A stretch of DNA of 14,943 nt from Ruminococcaceae bacterium UBA866 (GCA_002295325.1 DBGA01000055.1:28243-43185), one strand, 5' to 3'. Positions 1 to 6,997 are shown, counted from the stretch's first letter. Made by a program: numbers and translations. The notes: generated from the sequence alone by a model not told the origin.

Positions 1-1413
1 TTTCAAGTCTGCAAGCTCAATTGGTAGCTCCAACCCAGAAAGATTACGTAGCTCATCAATTTGGCTATATTCATCATCAGATGTTAACTCTTTTATCGCA
101 GATAACACGTTTCCTGCAAACTTGTATGGATTTGCAGTGGACGCAATGATAACTTTTTTCTCGTCACCAGTTTTATTGCGATAATCCTCGTAAACCTTGA
201 CTGCAACTGCTGTATGTGTGTCGCATAGGTAGGAGTACTTATTGAACACCTTTGCAATTGTTTCCTTAGTTTGTGCATCATCACAGTATCCACCAAAGAA
301 GTTTTCCTGCAATTTCGCCTTTACAGAGTCGGAAACTTCGTACTTGCCTTGCTCATTTAATGACTTATACCACTCTTTAATTAAGATGTCATCATTGTCT
401 GACAAATCAAAAAGCAGACGCTCCAAATTCGAGGAAATAAGAATATCCATAGAGGGTGAAATTGTAGTTTTGAATTCACGATTTTTATCGTAAACACCTG
501 TATTTATAAAGTCTGTAAGCACCTTGTTTTCATTTGATGCACAGATTAGTTTATCAAACGGAACGCCCATTTTCTTAGCATAATAAGCCGCAAGTATGTT
601 ACCGAAGTTTCCGGTAGGAACGCAAACATTCACCAAATCACCAAGCTTAATTTCCTCATTTTTAACAAGGTCAGCATAAGCAGAAATATAGTAAACAATT
701 TGCGGAACCAATCTACCCCAGTTGATTGAGTTTGCAGAGGAGAACATTTTACCGTTATCCTCGAGCAATTTTGCAAGCTCTTTATCGGTAAAGATACTCT
801 TAACTGCTGTTTGTGCATCGTCAAAATTGCCGTTGATTGCACATACAAAAACGTTGTTGCCCTCTTGCGAAGTCATTTGACGCTTTTGCATTGGACTTAC
901 ACCGTCTTGCGGATAAAATACAATAATTTTAGTGCCAGGGACGTCTTTAAAGCCCTCAAGTGCAGCTTTTCCAGTATCGCCGGAGGTTGCAACAAGGATA
1001 ACAATTTCCTTGTCGTTATCAATCATTTTTGCAGAGGTTGTCAATAAATGTGGCAACAGTTGAAGTGCCATATCCTTAAACGCACAGGTTGGGCCATGCC
1101 ACAACTCTAGCATATATCTGCCCTCATAAAGGTGAGAAATGTCTGTGATTGTATCAGACTTAAACTTTTCTTTTGTGTAGGCTTTTTGGACGCAAGAAGT
1201 TAAATCCTCATCTGAAAAGTCAGTCAAAAACAGTGACAAGACTTCAATTGCACGCTCAACATAACTCTTATCTGCTAGACACTCAATATCAGCAAGTTCA
1301 AGCAACGGAAAATATTTAGGAACAAAAAGCCCACCCTCATGGGATAACCCCATGGTGATAGCCTCTGCTGAATTTACCTCAATCGAATTGTTTCGTGTAC
1401 TTTTATAAAACAT
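1..1413 (-). CDS. thrC: Threonine synthase (partial, C-terminus beyond left edge)
   Basis: PLP-dependent enzyme that converts O-phosphohomoserine to threonine in the cytoplasm, the last step of threonine synthesis. 471 codons are visible without a stop. The N-terminus carries the family pattern STRNNS followed by GLSHEGGLFVP (about residues 23-32). The PLP-lysine signature HGPTCAFKD lies at residues 106-114, with Lys113 as the Schiff-base residue. ATSGDTG and VCVPTGNFGN are phosphate/cofactor-binding loops, and ASTANPYKF lies near the C-terminus. Only a short C-terminal tail should be missing if it has the usual length of this subfamily (near 490 residues, from memory). I chose the ATG at 1413 because the protein then begins like other ThrC proteins; an in-frame ATG at 1425 is possible and neither has a strong Shine-Dalgarno. 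It lies 113 bp downstream of the dipeptidase gene on the same strand with no terminator seen between them, so co-transcription is possible. Confidence 0.95.
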   Translation of the reverse strand, partial: MFYKSTRNNSIEVNSAEAITMGLSHEGGLFVPKYFPLLELADIECLADKSYVERAIEVLSLFLTDFSDEDLTSCVQKAYTKEKFKSDTITDISHLYEGRYMLELWHGPTCAFKDMALQLLPHLLTTSAKMIDNDKEIVILVATSGDTGKAALEGFKDVPGTKIIVFYPQDGVSPMQKRQMTSQEGNNVFVCAINGNFDDAQTAVKSIFTDKELAKLLEDNGKMFSSANSINWGRLVPQIVYYISAYADLVKNEEIKLGDLVNVCVPTGNFGNILAAYYAKKMGVPFDKLICASNENKVLTDFINTGVYDKNREFKTTISPSMDILISSNLERLLFDLSDNDDILIKEWYKSLNEQGKYEVSDSVKAKLQENFFGGYCDDAQTKETIAKVFNKYSYLCDTHTAVAVKVYEDYRNKTGDEKKVIIASTANPYKFAGNVLSAIKELTSDDEYSQIDELRNLSGLELPIELADLK

Positions 1414-1526
1414 AGTTAGGAGCATACTGTTTCATTCATAAAATGTAGTTGTCAATATGAATGTCTGACATCTATGCCCACGTCCCACCTTTCGTTGTGA
1501 ATTTATTCTGTCCGCCATAAAACCAA

Positions 1527-2447
1527 TTACACAATTATATTTTTCTCTGTAAATTGTCTTGCATTTTCATAGAACAATTTGTCAGCGATTTTTTTACCAT
1601 ACCATTTTACCACATTACCATAGAATATGTAAAGTGCATCTATTCCTTTTAAAAAGCTAGGCATAGGAGCGCCATCAAAATCCGAGCCAAGTGAGAGAAT
1701 ATTTTCACCACCAAGCACTAAGATATGGTCAAGGTGACGTTTAAAATCCTCTATCGCACAGTCTTCTTTTCCATTGACAAACACAGGATAAAAATTAAAC
1801 CCACAAAGCCCCTTATTTTCAATCAGATACTTCAGCTGATAGTCGTGCAAGTTTCGCTTGTTATCATGGATTGCACGAGAATTAGAATGGGTGGCAACAA
1901 GTGGTTTCTTTGCCAGTTTAAAAACCTCATCTACGCCCTTTTCATTGAGGTGAGAGATATCGACGATAATATTATTTCTTTCAAGTTCAATAATCGCCTC
2001 ACGCCCAAATCCAGTAAGTCCCCTATCACTACCTTTGGCTCCACAACCTATCTCATTGTCCTCGTTCCAAACAAGGGTTAGAAATGAGATACCAAGCTGT
2101 TTTAAGTCATGAATTCGCTCAATCTTTCCACCTAGGACGTGACCACCCTCAACCGACATTAACGCAGAGCATTTACCCTCTGTAATGTCTTTACCAGTGT
2201 GGTAAAGATCAATCTTATCCGAGTGGCATTTTATTTCGCTAAGAAGCACTTCTCTTTGCTTTAAAAAGTGGTTATATGCTTCTTCCCCACGATAATGAGT
2301 ATCAAGCCAAAACGCAAATACCTGCACCCAAGTTCCTAGTTGATTTCCACGCTCTAGGTCAAGTTGTAGTTGGTTTTTTTCAAGACTTTGCCCCTTTTCA
2401 AGACACTCTGTTATGGTATCACAATGCAAATCAAATAGACGCATCAT
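1527..2447 (-). CDS. Membrane dipeptidase family (peptidase M19)
   Basis: Zinc-dependent dipeptidase of the renal/microsomal dipeptidase family (M19). In bacteria these are usually cytosolic enzymes cleaving dipeptides, including some with D-residues. Numbered from the ATG at 2447 (306 aa), the metal site is visible: HxD in DLHCDT (His8, Asp10), the bridging Glu100 in SVEGG, His166 in DISHL and His187 in ATHSNS. The C-terminal GSDFDGAP (about 255-261) is also a family signature. A longer frame opens at 2489, but GGAGG (2456-2460) lies 8 nt before the tandem ATGATG at 2442-2447, and the family starts close before DLHCDT, so the shorter start is preferred. No signal peptide or membrane segment is evident despite the family name. 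It follows rnhB-yraN by 56 bp with no terminator, so it probably shares that transcript. The exact substrate cannot be told from sequence. Confidence 0.9.
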   Translation of the reverse strand: MMRLFDLHCDTITECLEKGQSLEKNQLQLDLERGNQLGTWVQVFAFWLDTHYRGEEAYNHFLKQREVLLSEIKCHSDKIDLYHTGKDITEGKCSALMSVEGGHVLGGKIERIHDLKQLGISFLTLVWNEDNEIGCGAKGSDRGLTGFGREAIIELERNNIIVDISHLNEKGVDEVFKLAKKPLVATHSNSRAIHDNKRNLHDYQLKYLIENKGLCGFNFYPVFVNGKEDCAIEDFKRHLDHILVLGGENILSLGSDFDGAPMPSFLKGIDALYIFYGNVVKWYGKKIADKLFYENARQFTEKNIIV

Positions 2448-2503
2448 GCCCACCCCCTCCAAAATTTTCAACACAAACCTCTCAGTCATGTTGAAAACAT
2501 ATG

Positions 2504-3472
2504 CTAATTTTCTTCGACAAATGCGTTTTTTATATGGTTTATTTCAGTTACTGCAATTTTTTTATTTCCTGTAAAGTAGACCTCAACCACATCAAAACGT
2601 GGCTGTAGCTTAATATTATTTTCTTCAATATAGCAGTTTGCTGTTTTAATTAGTTTTTGCTGCTTTGACCGACTTACAGCCTCTCTCCCACTAAGCAGAG
2701 AGTTTTCCTTGCGTGACTTTACCTCAACAAAGGCTATGATATTGTCTTTTTGTGCAATGACGTCAACCTCGCCATAAGCCGAATGATAATTTGAAAATAA
2801 AACCCTATATCCCTTTGATTTGAGATATTCAGCTGTTGTTTCCTCACCAATATCGCCACGACGTTTCGCTATTGATTTTTCACCGCTAAGATACTTTTTC
2901 AAAAATGAGTTTCTATGTACATCAGATATACCAAACTTATCAAGCATTTCGTAATGCAGGGTTGTGCCATATCCCTTGTGCTTAGAAAACTGATACTCGG
3001 GATATTGCTCGGCTACTTTTTTCATATAGCGGTCACGTTCAACCTTAGCAAGGATTGAAGCCGCCGCAATACAAGCTGAGGTCGCATCACCTTTGACCAC
3101 ACATCTGCTGTGTACTTTAAGGTGTGGATTTTGATTTCCGTCAACAAGCACAAGCTTTGGAGTGACGTTTAACCCGTCAACTGCCCTATTCATTGCAAGA
3201 AAGGTCGCTTGCAGAATGTTAAGCTGTTCGATTTCAGCAATGGTAGCAATTCCGACACAGTAGCTTACAGCTTGTGATTTTATCAAATCATAAAGCTCTT
3301 CACGCTTTTTTTCATTTAGCTTTTTGCTATCATTCAGACCCTCAATAATGCAATTAGGCGGCAGTATTACTGCCGCCGCATAAACGTCGCCTGCTAGTGG
3401 GCCTCTGCCCGCCTCGTCAACACCACAAAGCAGAGATACCCCTTGAGAGTTATCATATTCAAATAGGTTCAT
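2504..3472 (-). CDS. rnhB: Ribonuclease HII fused to YraN/UPF0102 nuclease-like domain
   Basis: Two-domain protein of 322 aa. Residues 1 to about 200 are RNase HII, which nicks RNA in RNA-DNA hybrids and at single ribonucleotides. The acidic active site is visible as Asp19-Glu20 in CGVDEAGRGPLAGDV, Asp111 in LVLVDGN and Asp129 in KGDATSACIAAAS. Residues about 204-322 are a YraN/UPF0102 domain, a restriction-endonuclease-like fold whose function is unsettled. It starts at RRGDIGEETTAEYL and has GEVDVI (Glu235, Asp237) and FVEVKSR (Glu250, Lys252), the E-x-D...E-x-K pattern of that fold. In many genomes these are two adjacent genes; here they are one uninterrupted frame. I chose the ATG at 3472, with AAGGTG upstream; a GTG three codons earlier is also open. 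It follows ylqF after a 215-bp repeat-filled gap, as in the usual rplS-ylqF-rnhB order. Confidence 0.95.
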   Translation of the reverse strand: MNLFEYDNSQGVSLLCGVDEAGRGPLAGDVYAAAVILPPNCIIEGLNDSKKLNEKKREELYDLIKSQAVSYCVGIATIAEIEQLNILQATFLAMNRAVDGLNVTPKLVLVDGNQNPHLKVHSRCVVKGDATSACIAAASILAKVERDRYMKKVAEQYPEYQFSKHKGYGTTLHYEMLDKFGISDVHRNSFLKKYLSGEKSIAKRRGDIGEETTAEYLKSKGYRVLFSNYHSAYGEVDVIAQKDNIIAFVEVKSRKENSLLSGREAVSRSKQQKLIKTANCYIEENNIKLQPRFDVVEVYFTGNKKIAVTEINHIKNAFVEEN

Positions 3473-3539
3473 ATCTATCACCTTAGTTTCTTAAATGTGT
3501 TGGTTCGTGCAATTAATTTTGTGGTGGAATTGAAACAAT

Positions 3540-3582
3540 CCTCAGTCAACTTTGCTGACAGCTCCTTTTAAAAGGAGCCTTA
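3540..3582 (-). repeat. Intergenic two-hairpin repeat element
   Basis: Contains a perfect 18-nt palindrome (3561-3578; GCTCCTTTT and its complement) next to a second hairpin with 6-bp arms at 3545-3550 and 3554-3559 and a 3-nt loop. In minus-strand RNA the second stem has a G-U pair where the plus-strand RNA would have an A-C mismatch. There is no U-run, so it is not a normal terminator. The sequence resembles short repeats I recall as common between genes of Clostridia, but I cannot confirm that here. It directly adjoins the hairpin copy at 3587-3613. Confidence 0.55.
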
Positions 3583-3586
3583 AAAA

Positions 3587-3613
3587 CGGACGACCACAGG
3601 TCGCCCCTACAGG
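3587..3613 (-). repeat. REP-like hairpin repeat, copy 1
   Basis: Minus-strand RNA reads GUAGGGGCGACC, UGU, GGUCGUCC. This is an 8-bp stem with a 3-nt loop and one G-U wobble, preceded by a small CCCTGTAGGG palindrome. It is nearly identical to copy 2 at 3644-3671 and related to copy 3 at 10490-10516. It lies between ylqF and rnhB. Confidence 0.7.
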
Positions 3614-3643
3614 GTTTGTTGCATATTTTTCGTGGTAATCGAA

Positions 3644-3671
3644 CGGACGACCGCAGGTCGCCCCTGCAAGG
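3644..3671 (-). repeat. REP-like hairpin repeat, copy 2
   Basis: Same element as copy 1, with the loop UGC instead of UGU and GCAGGGG instead of GUAGGGG. The stem GGGCGACC/GGTCGTCC is unchanged. It lies 16 bp downstream of the ylqF stop codon in the same orientation as copy 1. Confidence 0.7.
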
Positions 3672-3687
3672 TATTATCAACTGGCAT

Positions 3688-4632
3688 TTATTCAGCCGAA
3701 AGTTCTTCCACAGGCATTTCTTCAACTGGTTTTGTTTGAACTGGTGTAGTGATTGCCGGAGGTGCTTCAAACGTAATCTTTCCAAGCTTTCCACCACGAT
3801 ACTCATCAAGCAATGTGATTGCTGCACGTTCAAGATTGACCTCTCCACCAGGAATCAACATTCCACGTTTTCTGCCGATTGCCTCAAGCAGCTCATATCC
3901 AGAAAGGTTTTCGTCTATTTCAATCTTATAACGTTCAATCAAACGCTCAGGGTAAGACTCTGCAAGATAGGCAGTAAGTCTTGCCGCAAGGAGCTCAATA
4001 TCCAAAATATCGTCCTTAACTGCACCAGTGAATGCCAAACGCTCACCAACAAGCTTGTCCTCAAACTTAGGCCACAATACACCCGGCATATCCAAAAGCT
4101 CAATGTCTTTTGTTAAACTTACCCATTGTTTTCTAACGGTAACACCGGGTCTGTCCTCAACCTTTGTCTTTTTTGTGGCTGCCATTATGTTAATGAATGA
4201 TGATTTTCCAACGTTTGGAATGCCCACTACCATAATACGGGTCATCCTGCCCGCCATACCCTTTTGTTCACGTCTATCCAAAAGCTCCGCTAGCACTTCT
4301 TTAAGAAGTGGCATAAACTTTGCTGTTCCGTTTCCACTTTTACAATCACAAGCGATTGCAGGAATTCCTTTGGCTTTATAATATTCAAGCCATTTTTTTG
4401 TCATATTGCCATCTGCTTGGTCTGATTTATTGAGCATAATAATCCTAGGCTTTGTGCTAATCCAAGTATCAAGCTGAGGGTTTCGGCTTGACATCGGAAT
4501 ACGTGCGTCTGTAATTTCAAGCACCATATCAACTAGCTTTAGATTTTCGCTTATAAGCCTGCGAGTTTTCGCCATATGTCCCGGAAACCATTGTATTGAG
4601 GGAACTTCGATTTGTTTCATATTGTCCTGCAT
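3688..4632 (-). CDS. ylqF: Ribosome biogenesis GTPase YlqF/RbgA
   Basis: Circularly permuted GTPase that acts in late assembly of the 50S subunit. The motif order is permuted as expected: TDARIP (41-46), then NKSD (G4, 68-71), then GIPNVGKSS (G1 P-loop, 137-145), PGVT (G2, 162-165) and DMPG (G3, 181-184). The N-terminal WFPGHMAKT is a signature of this family. The protein has 314 aa, somewhat longer than B. subtilis RbgA (about 280 aa). The extra length is a C-terminal Pro/Glu/Thr-rich tail of about 25 residues from EAPPAITTPV to the end. The ATG at 4632 is preceded by GGAG with 6-nt spacing. It lies 25 bp downstream of lepB in the rplS-lepB-ylqF-rnhB gene order typical of Firmicutes, consistent with coordinated ribosome production. 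Confidence 0.97.
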   Translation of the reverse strand: MQDNMKQIEVPSIQWFPGHMAKTRRLISENLKLVDMVLEITDARIPMSSRNPQLDTWISTKPRIIMLNKSDQADGNMTKKWLEYYKAKGIPAIACDCKSGNGTAKFMPLLKEVLAELLDRREQKGMAGRMTRIMVVGIPNVGKSSFINIMAATKKTKVEDRPGVTVRKQWVSLTKDIELLDMPGVLWPKFEDKLVGERLAFTGAVKDDILDIELLAARLTAYLAESYPERLIERYKIEIDENLSGYELLEAIGRKRGMLIPGGEVNLERAAITLLDEYRGGKLGKITFEAPPAITTPVQTKPVEEMPVEELSAE

Positions 4633-4657
4633 CTTTTTCTCCGTTCTGCTAATTTTC

Positions 4658-5221
4658 TTATTCTATCTTTCCTATTTTATCGAGTGGAAATATTCTAAAA
4701 ATGACTTTTCCAAGAACATTTCTTTTGTCAATCATACCTATTTTTGCAAGTCTGGAATCGTCGGAATGATTGCGATTGTCACCCATCACAAAAACATGGC
4801 CATCTGGCACTATAGTTGGTCCGACAAAATCCTTACGCTTTTTGGTTATTTCATTGATAAAAGGCTCTGACAAAAGCTTATCGTTAACATAAACACTTCC
4901 AGTATCAAAATCAATGTCAATTTTGTCACCTTCGAGCGCAATGATACGCTTCACCAGTGTAGTGTCATCTTTTCGTCTGATAACAACAACGTCATTATAG
5001 TCGTACTTGCCATGAATATTGGTTGAAATAATACGGTCGCAATCCTGCAAGGTCGGCTCCATTGAAGAACCGTCCACGGGTGACATTCTAAACACAACCA
5101 CCATAAAAATGGACATGAAAATAATTGTAAAAACAATGACTTCAACCCAAGAAAAAATCTCTTTTTTGATGTCAAATTTGCCTTTTGGCTTTAAAACCTT
5201 AGAATTTATATCAAGCTTCAT
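4658..5221 (-). CDS. lepB: Signal peptidase I (downstream paralogue)
   Basis: Type I signal peptidase, a membrane-anchored serine protease that removes signal peptides from secreted proteins at the outer face of the membrane. It has 187 aa with a short cytoplasmic N-terminus and one transmembrane segment (about 25-45). Box B DGSSMEPTL contains the catalytic Ser53. Box D RRKDDTTLVKRIIAL contains the general base Lys91. GDNRNHSDDSR (148-157) is box E. I chose the ATG at 5221, preceded by AGGAC; an upstream in-frame TTG at 5254 is less likely. With this start it has the same length as its upstream neighbour and aligns without gaps at about 68% identity by hand count (127/187), so the pair is a tandem duplication. 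The single membrane anchor is the Gram-positive form. Confidence 0.95.
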   Translation of the reverse strand: MKLDINSKVLKPKGKFDIKKEIFSWVEVIVFTIIFMSIFMVVVFRMSPVDGSSMEPTLQDCDRIISTNIHGKYDYNDVVVIRRKDDTTLVKRIIALEGDKIDIDFDTGSVYVNDKLLSEPFINEITKKRKDFVGPTIVPDGHVFVMGDNRNHSDDSRLAKIGMIDKRNVLGKVIFRIFPLDKIGKIE

Positions 5222-5260
5222 ACTGCTGTCCTTTTGCTTTATGTCATTGAACAAAAGCTG

Positions 5261-5824
5261 TTATTTTATCTTCCCCATTTTGTTAAGCGGAAATATCCTA
5301 AAAATAACTTTCCCAAAAATATTTCTTTCATCAATCATACCAATTTTTTTATCTCTTGAATCGTCGGAATGATTGCGGTTATCTCCCATTACAAAAACGT
5401 GTCCTTCTGGGACAACCATAGGCCCTTTAAAGCCAAGCGACAATTCTGTGGTTTCGTTGATAAAATCTTCTGTTAAAAGCTTATCGTTGACATAAACACT
5501 TCCAGTATCAAAATTGATATCGATTTTGTCCCCTGAGAGTGCAATGACGCGCTTTACCAGTGATGTGTCATCCTTTCGTCTGATAACAACAACATCGTTA
5601 TATTCATAATCGCCATGTATACTTGTTGTAATGATGCGGTCACCATGATGCAACGTTGGTTCCATTGAAGAACCATCCACCCTCATCATTCTGCCAACAA
5701 AGGTAATAATAAGTGCTACTGCAATAAGGCTGATAACCAAGGTTTCTATCCAAGAAAAAATCTCTTTTTTCAGGTTAAACTCCTCTTTTTCCACATTGTC
5801 TTTATTCCCGTGCTCAAGTTTCAT
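5261..5824 (-). CDS. lepB: Signal peptidase I (upstream paralogue)
   Basis: Second type I signal peptidase of 187 aa with the same architecture: a transmembrane segment at about 27-44, DGSSMEPTL with catalytic Ser53, RRKDDTSLVKRVIAL with Lys91, and GDNRNHSDDSR. The frame is open up to 5899, but the extra N-terminal part overlaps a terminator hairpin. The ATG at 5824 has GGGGTGAGGG just upstream, so this start is preferred. The two paralogues differ most in residues 1-40 (16 of 40 identical by hand count) and least in the catalytic domain (111 of 147). This suggests conserved chemistry with altered membrane or partner contacts. It is separated from rplS by a terminator-like hairpin, so its expression may depend on read-through. 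Confidence 0.95.
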   Translation of the reverse strand: MKLEHGNKDNVEKEEFNLKKEIFSWIETLVISLIAVALIITFVGRMMRVDGSSMEPTLHHGDRIITTSIHGDYEYNDVVVIRRKDDTSLVKRVIALSGDKIDINFDTGSVYVNDKLLTEDFINETTELSLGFKGPMVVPEGHVFVMGDNRNHSDDSRDKKIGMIDERNIFGKVIFRIFPLNKMGKIK

Positions 5825-5861
5825 ACCCTCACCCCTAAACAAGTTATTTATGTTAAAATAC

Positions 5862-5888
5862 AAAAAAGGGACGTATAACCGTCCCTTT
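5862..5888 (-). terminator. Intra-operon Rho-independent terminator after rplS
   Basis: Minus-strand RNA forms AAAGGGACG, a 6-nt loop and CGUCCCUUU. The 9-bp perfect stem is followed by six U. It lies 22 bp downstream of the rplS stop and 37 bp upstream of the first lepB start, so it could reduce lepB-ylqF-rnhB expression relative to rplS. Confidence 0.85.
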
Positions 5889-5910
5889 CCATTCCACACA
5901 AAGCGTAAAT

Positions 5911-6261
5911 TTATTTGATTTTTTGTTTAACTTTAGCTGCTTTGCCCACTCTGTCACGAAGATAGTAAAGTTTAGCACGACGAACGCGACCGTTTCTAAC
6001 AACTTCTACTTTGTCAACATTTGGGGAATGAACTGGGAAAACTCTCTCAATTCCACAACCATGTGATATACGGCGAACTGTAAATGTTTCTTGAACTCCG
6101 CCATGTTTTTGAGCGATAACAGTACCTTCAAAAAGCTGAATTCTTTCTTTTTCGCCCTCTTTGATTCTTACGTGAACCTTAACTGTATCACCAATCTCAA
6201 ATTTAGGTTTTTCGGTTTTAATGCTTTCATTTGCAATAAGTCTTAATGCATCCATTTTCAT
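5911..6261 (-). CDS. rplS: 50S ribosomal protein L19
   Basis: Structural protein of the large ribosomal subunit near the 30S-50S interface. It has 116 aa, the usual length for L19. Visible signatures include [18 protein letters not shown] (19-36), [28 protein letters not shown] and the basic C-terminus [14 protein letters not shown]. The ATG at 6261 is preceded by AGGAGG at optimal spacing. It is the first gene of the minus-strand block and has its own promoter and a roughly 210-nt structured leader. In B. subtilis rplS follows rpsP-rimM-trmD; here it is detached from those genes and next to divergent secG. Confidence 0.98.
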   Translation of the reverse strand: MKMDALRLIANESIKTEKPKFEIGDTVKVHVRIKEGEKERIQLFEGTVIAQKHGGVQETFTVRRISHGCGIERVFPVHSPNVDKVEVVRNGRVRRAKLYYLRDRVGKAAKVKQKIK

Positions 6262-6471
6262 TATCCTCCTACAATTTCAGACATTCTTGCAAAATACTTC
6301 GCAGAGGACTGCCCGTTTAATTTGAATTATCAATTCTAATTAATCCCCACAACCAAAAAGCTGTGGTGTGCCAAGATTGAATTTTATCTAAGCAATAGTG
6401 GTAAAAAACCACCACATTATAAAAAAGCCCCTTACCCATAGGCATGAGTACTTCAAGTGCATATTAATGCC
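6262..6471 (-). promoter_or_regulatory. Structured 5' leader of rplS (possible L19 leader)
   Basis: About 210 nt separate the predicted transcription start from the rplS start codon. Minus-strand RNA can form several hairpins: AGGCAT/ATGCCT at the 5' end (6440-6445 with 6467-6472); GTGGT/ACCAC (6398-6415); CCACAGC/GUUGUGG with one G-U pair and a 6-nt loop (6347-6366), which would be disrupted by an A-C mismatch on the other strand; a long AU-rich hairpin with 11 pairs and one A-A mismatch (6317-6343); and UGCGAA/UUUGCA close to the start codon. Long leaders with autoregulatory structures are known for L19 in low-GC Gram-positives; whether this belongs to that Rfam family needs a covariance search. 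Confidence 0.55.
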
Positions 6472-6476
6472 TGTAT

Positions 6477-6505
6477 ATCATAACATAGGATTGGTCAATT
6501 TGCAA
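6477..6505 (-). promoter_or_regulatory. Sigma-A-type promoter for rplS
   Basis: Minus-strand TTGCAA (6500-6505), a 17-bp spacer, then TATGAT (6477-6482). Transcription would start near 6471, at the base of the first leader hairpin. The -35 box is about 38 bp from the divergent secG -35 box. Confidence 0.65.
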
Positions 6506-6542
6506 GTATTTTTTTACAATTTAAAACAAATTAAAATATTTG

Positions 6543-6571
6543 TTGATTATTTCCTATTTCTATGCTATTAT
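6543..6571 (+). promoter_or_regulatory. Probable promoter for secG
   Basis: TTGATT (6543-6548), a 17-bp spacer, then TATTAT (6566-6571), leaving a 5' UTR of about 80 nt. It is back to back with the rplS promoter. Confidence 0.5.
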
Positions 6572-6590
6572 TATTAAAGCTATGATACTA

Positions 6591-6621
6591 CATATAAAGG
6601 GACTCGTAAAGGCTTTATGTG
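6591..6621 (+). promoter_or_regulatory. Hairpin in the secG 5' UTR
   Basis: CATATAAAG (6591-6599) pairs with CTTTATGTG (6613-6621) over 9 bp including one wobble, with a 13-nt loop. It lies upstream of the GGAGG of secG. A function is not established. Confidence 0.35.
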
Positions 6622-6657
6622 TTTTATAGGAAACTTATATTATTTGGAGGCAATTCT

Positions 6658-6906
6658 ATGAACGTTTTACAACTTATCGGCGGTATATTGCTTTTAATCG
6701 CGAGCATACTAATTATTATTCTCGTTGTAATGCAAGATAGTAAGCAATCAGGCATGTCGGCTATGACTGGTCAATCAGATTCATATCTTTCAAAAAATAA
6801 AGGCAAGACTTTAGAGTCTAAGCTAGTATTTATAACCAAGGTTTTCGTAGTTGCGTTTTTCGTGCTAACAGTTGGAATGAACTTGATTATTAGATATGTT
6901 AAATAA
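6658..6906 (+). CDS. secG: Preprotein translocase subunit SecG
   Basis: Small membrane subunit of the SecYEG protein-export channel. It has 82 aa with two transmembrane helices (about 4-25 and 57-79) and the conserved cytoplasmic loop VVMQDSKQSG...SYLSKNKGKT. The ATG at 6658 is preceded by GGAGG with 7-nt spacing; an upstream in-frame extension to 6619 lacks family similarity. It has its own promoter and a strong terminator directly after the stop. The secG then rnr order is known from Bacillus and other Firmicutes, where smpB and ssrA often follow. Neither is seen downstream in this window. Confidence 0.95.
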   Translation: MNVLQLIGGILLLIASILIIILVVMQDSKQSGMSAMTGQSDSYLSKNKGKTLESKLVFITKVFVVAFFVLTVGMNLIIRYVK

Positions 6907-6917
6907 CCAGATTGTTT

Positions 6918-6944
6918 AAAGCCCTGCTGTAAGCAGGGCTTTTT
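6918..6944 (+). terminator. Rho-independent terminator of secG
   Basis: AAAGCCCTGCT, loop GTA, AGCAGGGCTTT, followed by further T. The stem is a perfect 11 bp and begins 11 bp after the secG stop codon. It separates secG from rnr transcriptionally. Confidence 0.92.
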
Positions 6945-6997
6945 CATACCCATTTTCAGCAGGACTAGATATTTTACCCCAAAAACTATAACTATAT

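Noticed and set aside
1414..1526. Possible T-box riboswitch upstream of thrC: minus strand AAGGTGGGACGTGG near 1480-1496 resembles the T-box core GGTGGNACCGCG.
   Set aside because: Only the first part of the core matches. The terminator stem and U-run are missing, and the gap to the dipeptidase gene is too short for a Stem I unless it overlapped coding sequence.
1725..2081. Plus-strand 118-codon open frame, and other long frames antisense to ylqF, rnr and ydbT.
   Set aside because: They mirror well-supported genes in the opposite strand, lack ribosome binding sites and show no recognisable protein features.
2448..2489. N-terminal extension of the M19 dipeptidase to 2489.
   Set aside because: The strong GGAGG lies inside this extension, directly before ATGATG at 2442-2447, and the family begins close to DLHCDT.
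3561..3578. The 18-nt palindrome as a terminator for ylqF.
   Set aside because: No U-run follows it on either strand, and rnhB continues in the same direction.
5825..5899. N-terminal extension of the first signal peptidase to 5899.
   Set aside because: It would translate the terminator hairpin; the ATG at 5824 has a ribosome binding site and gives the same length as the paralogue.
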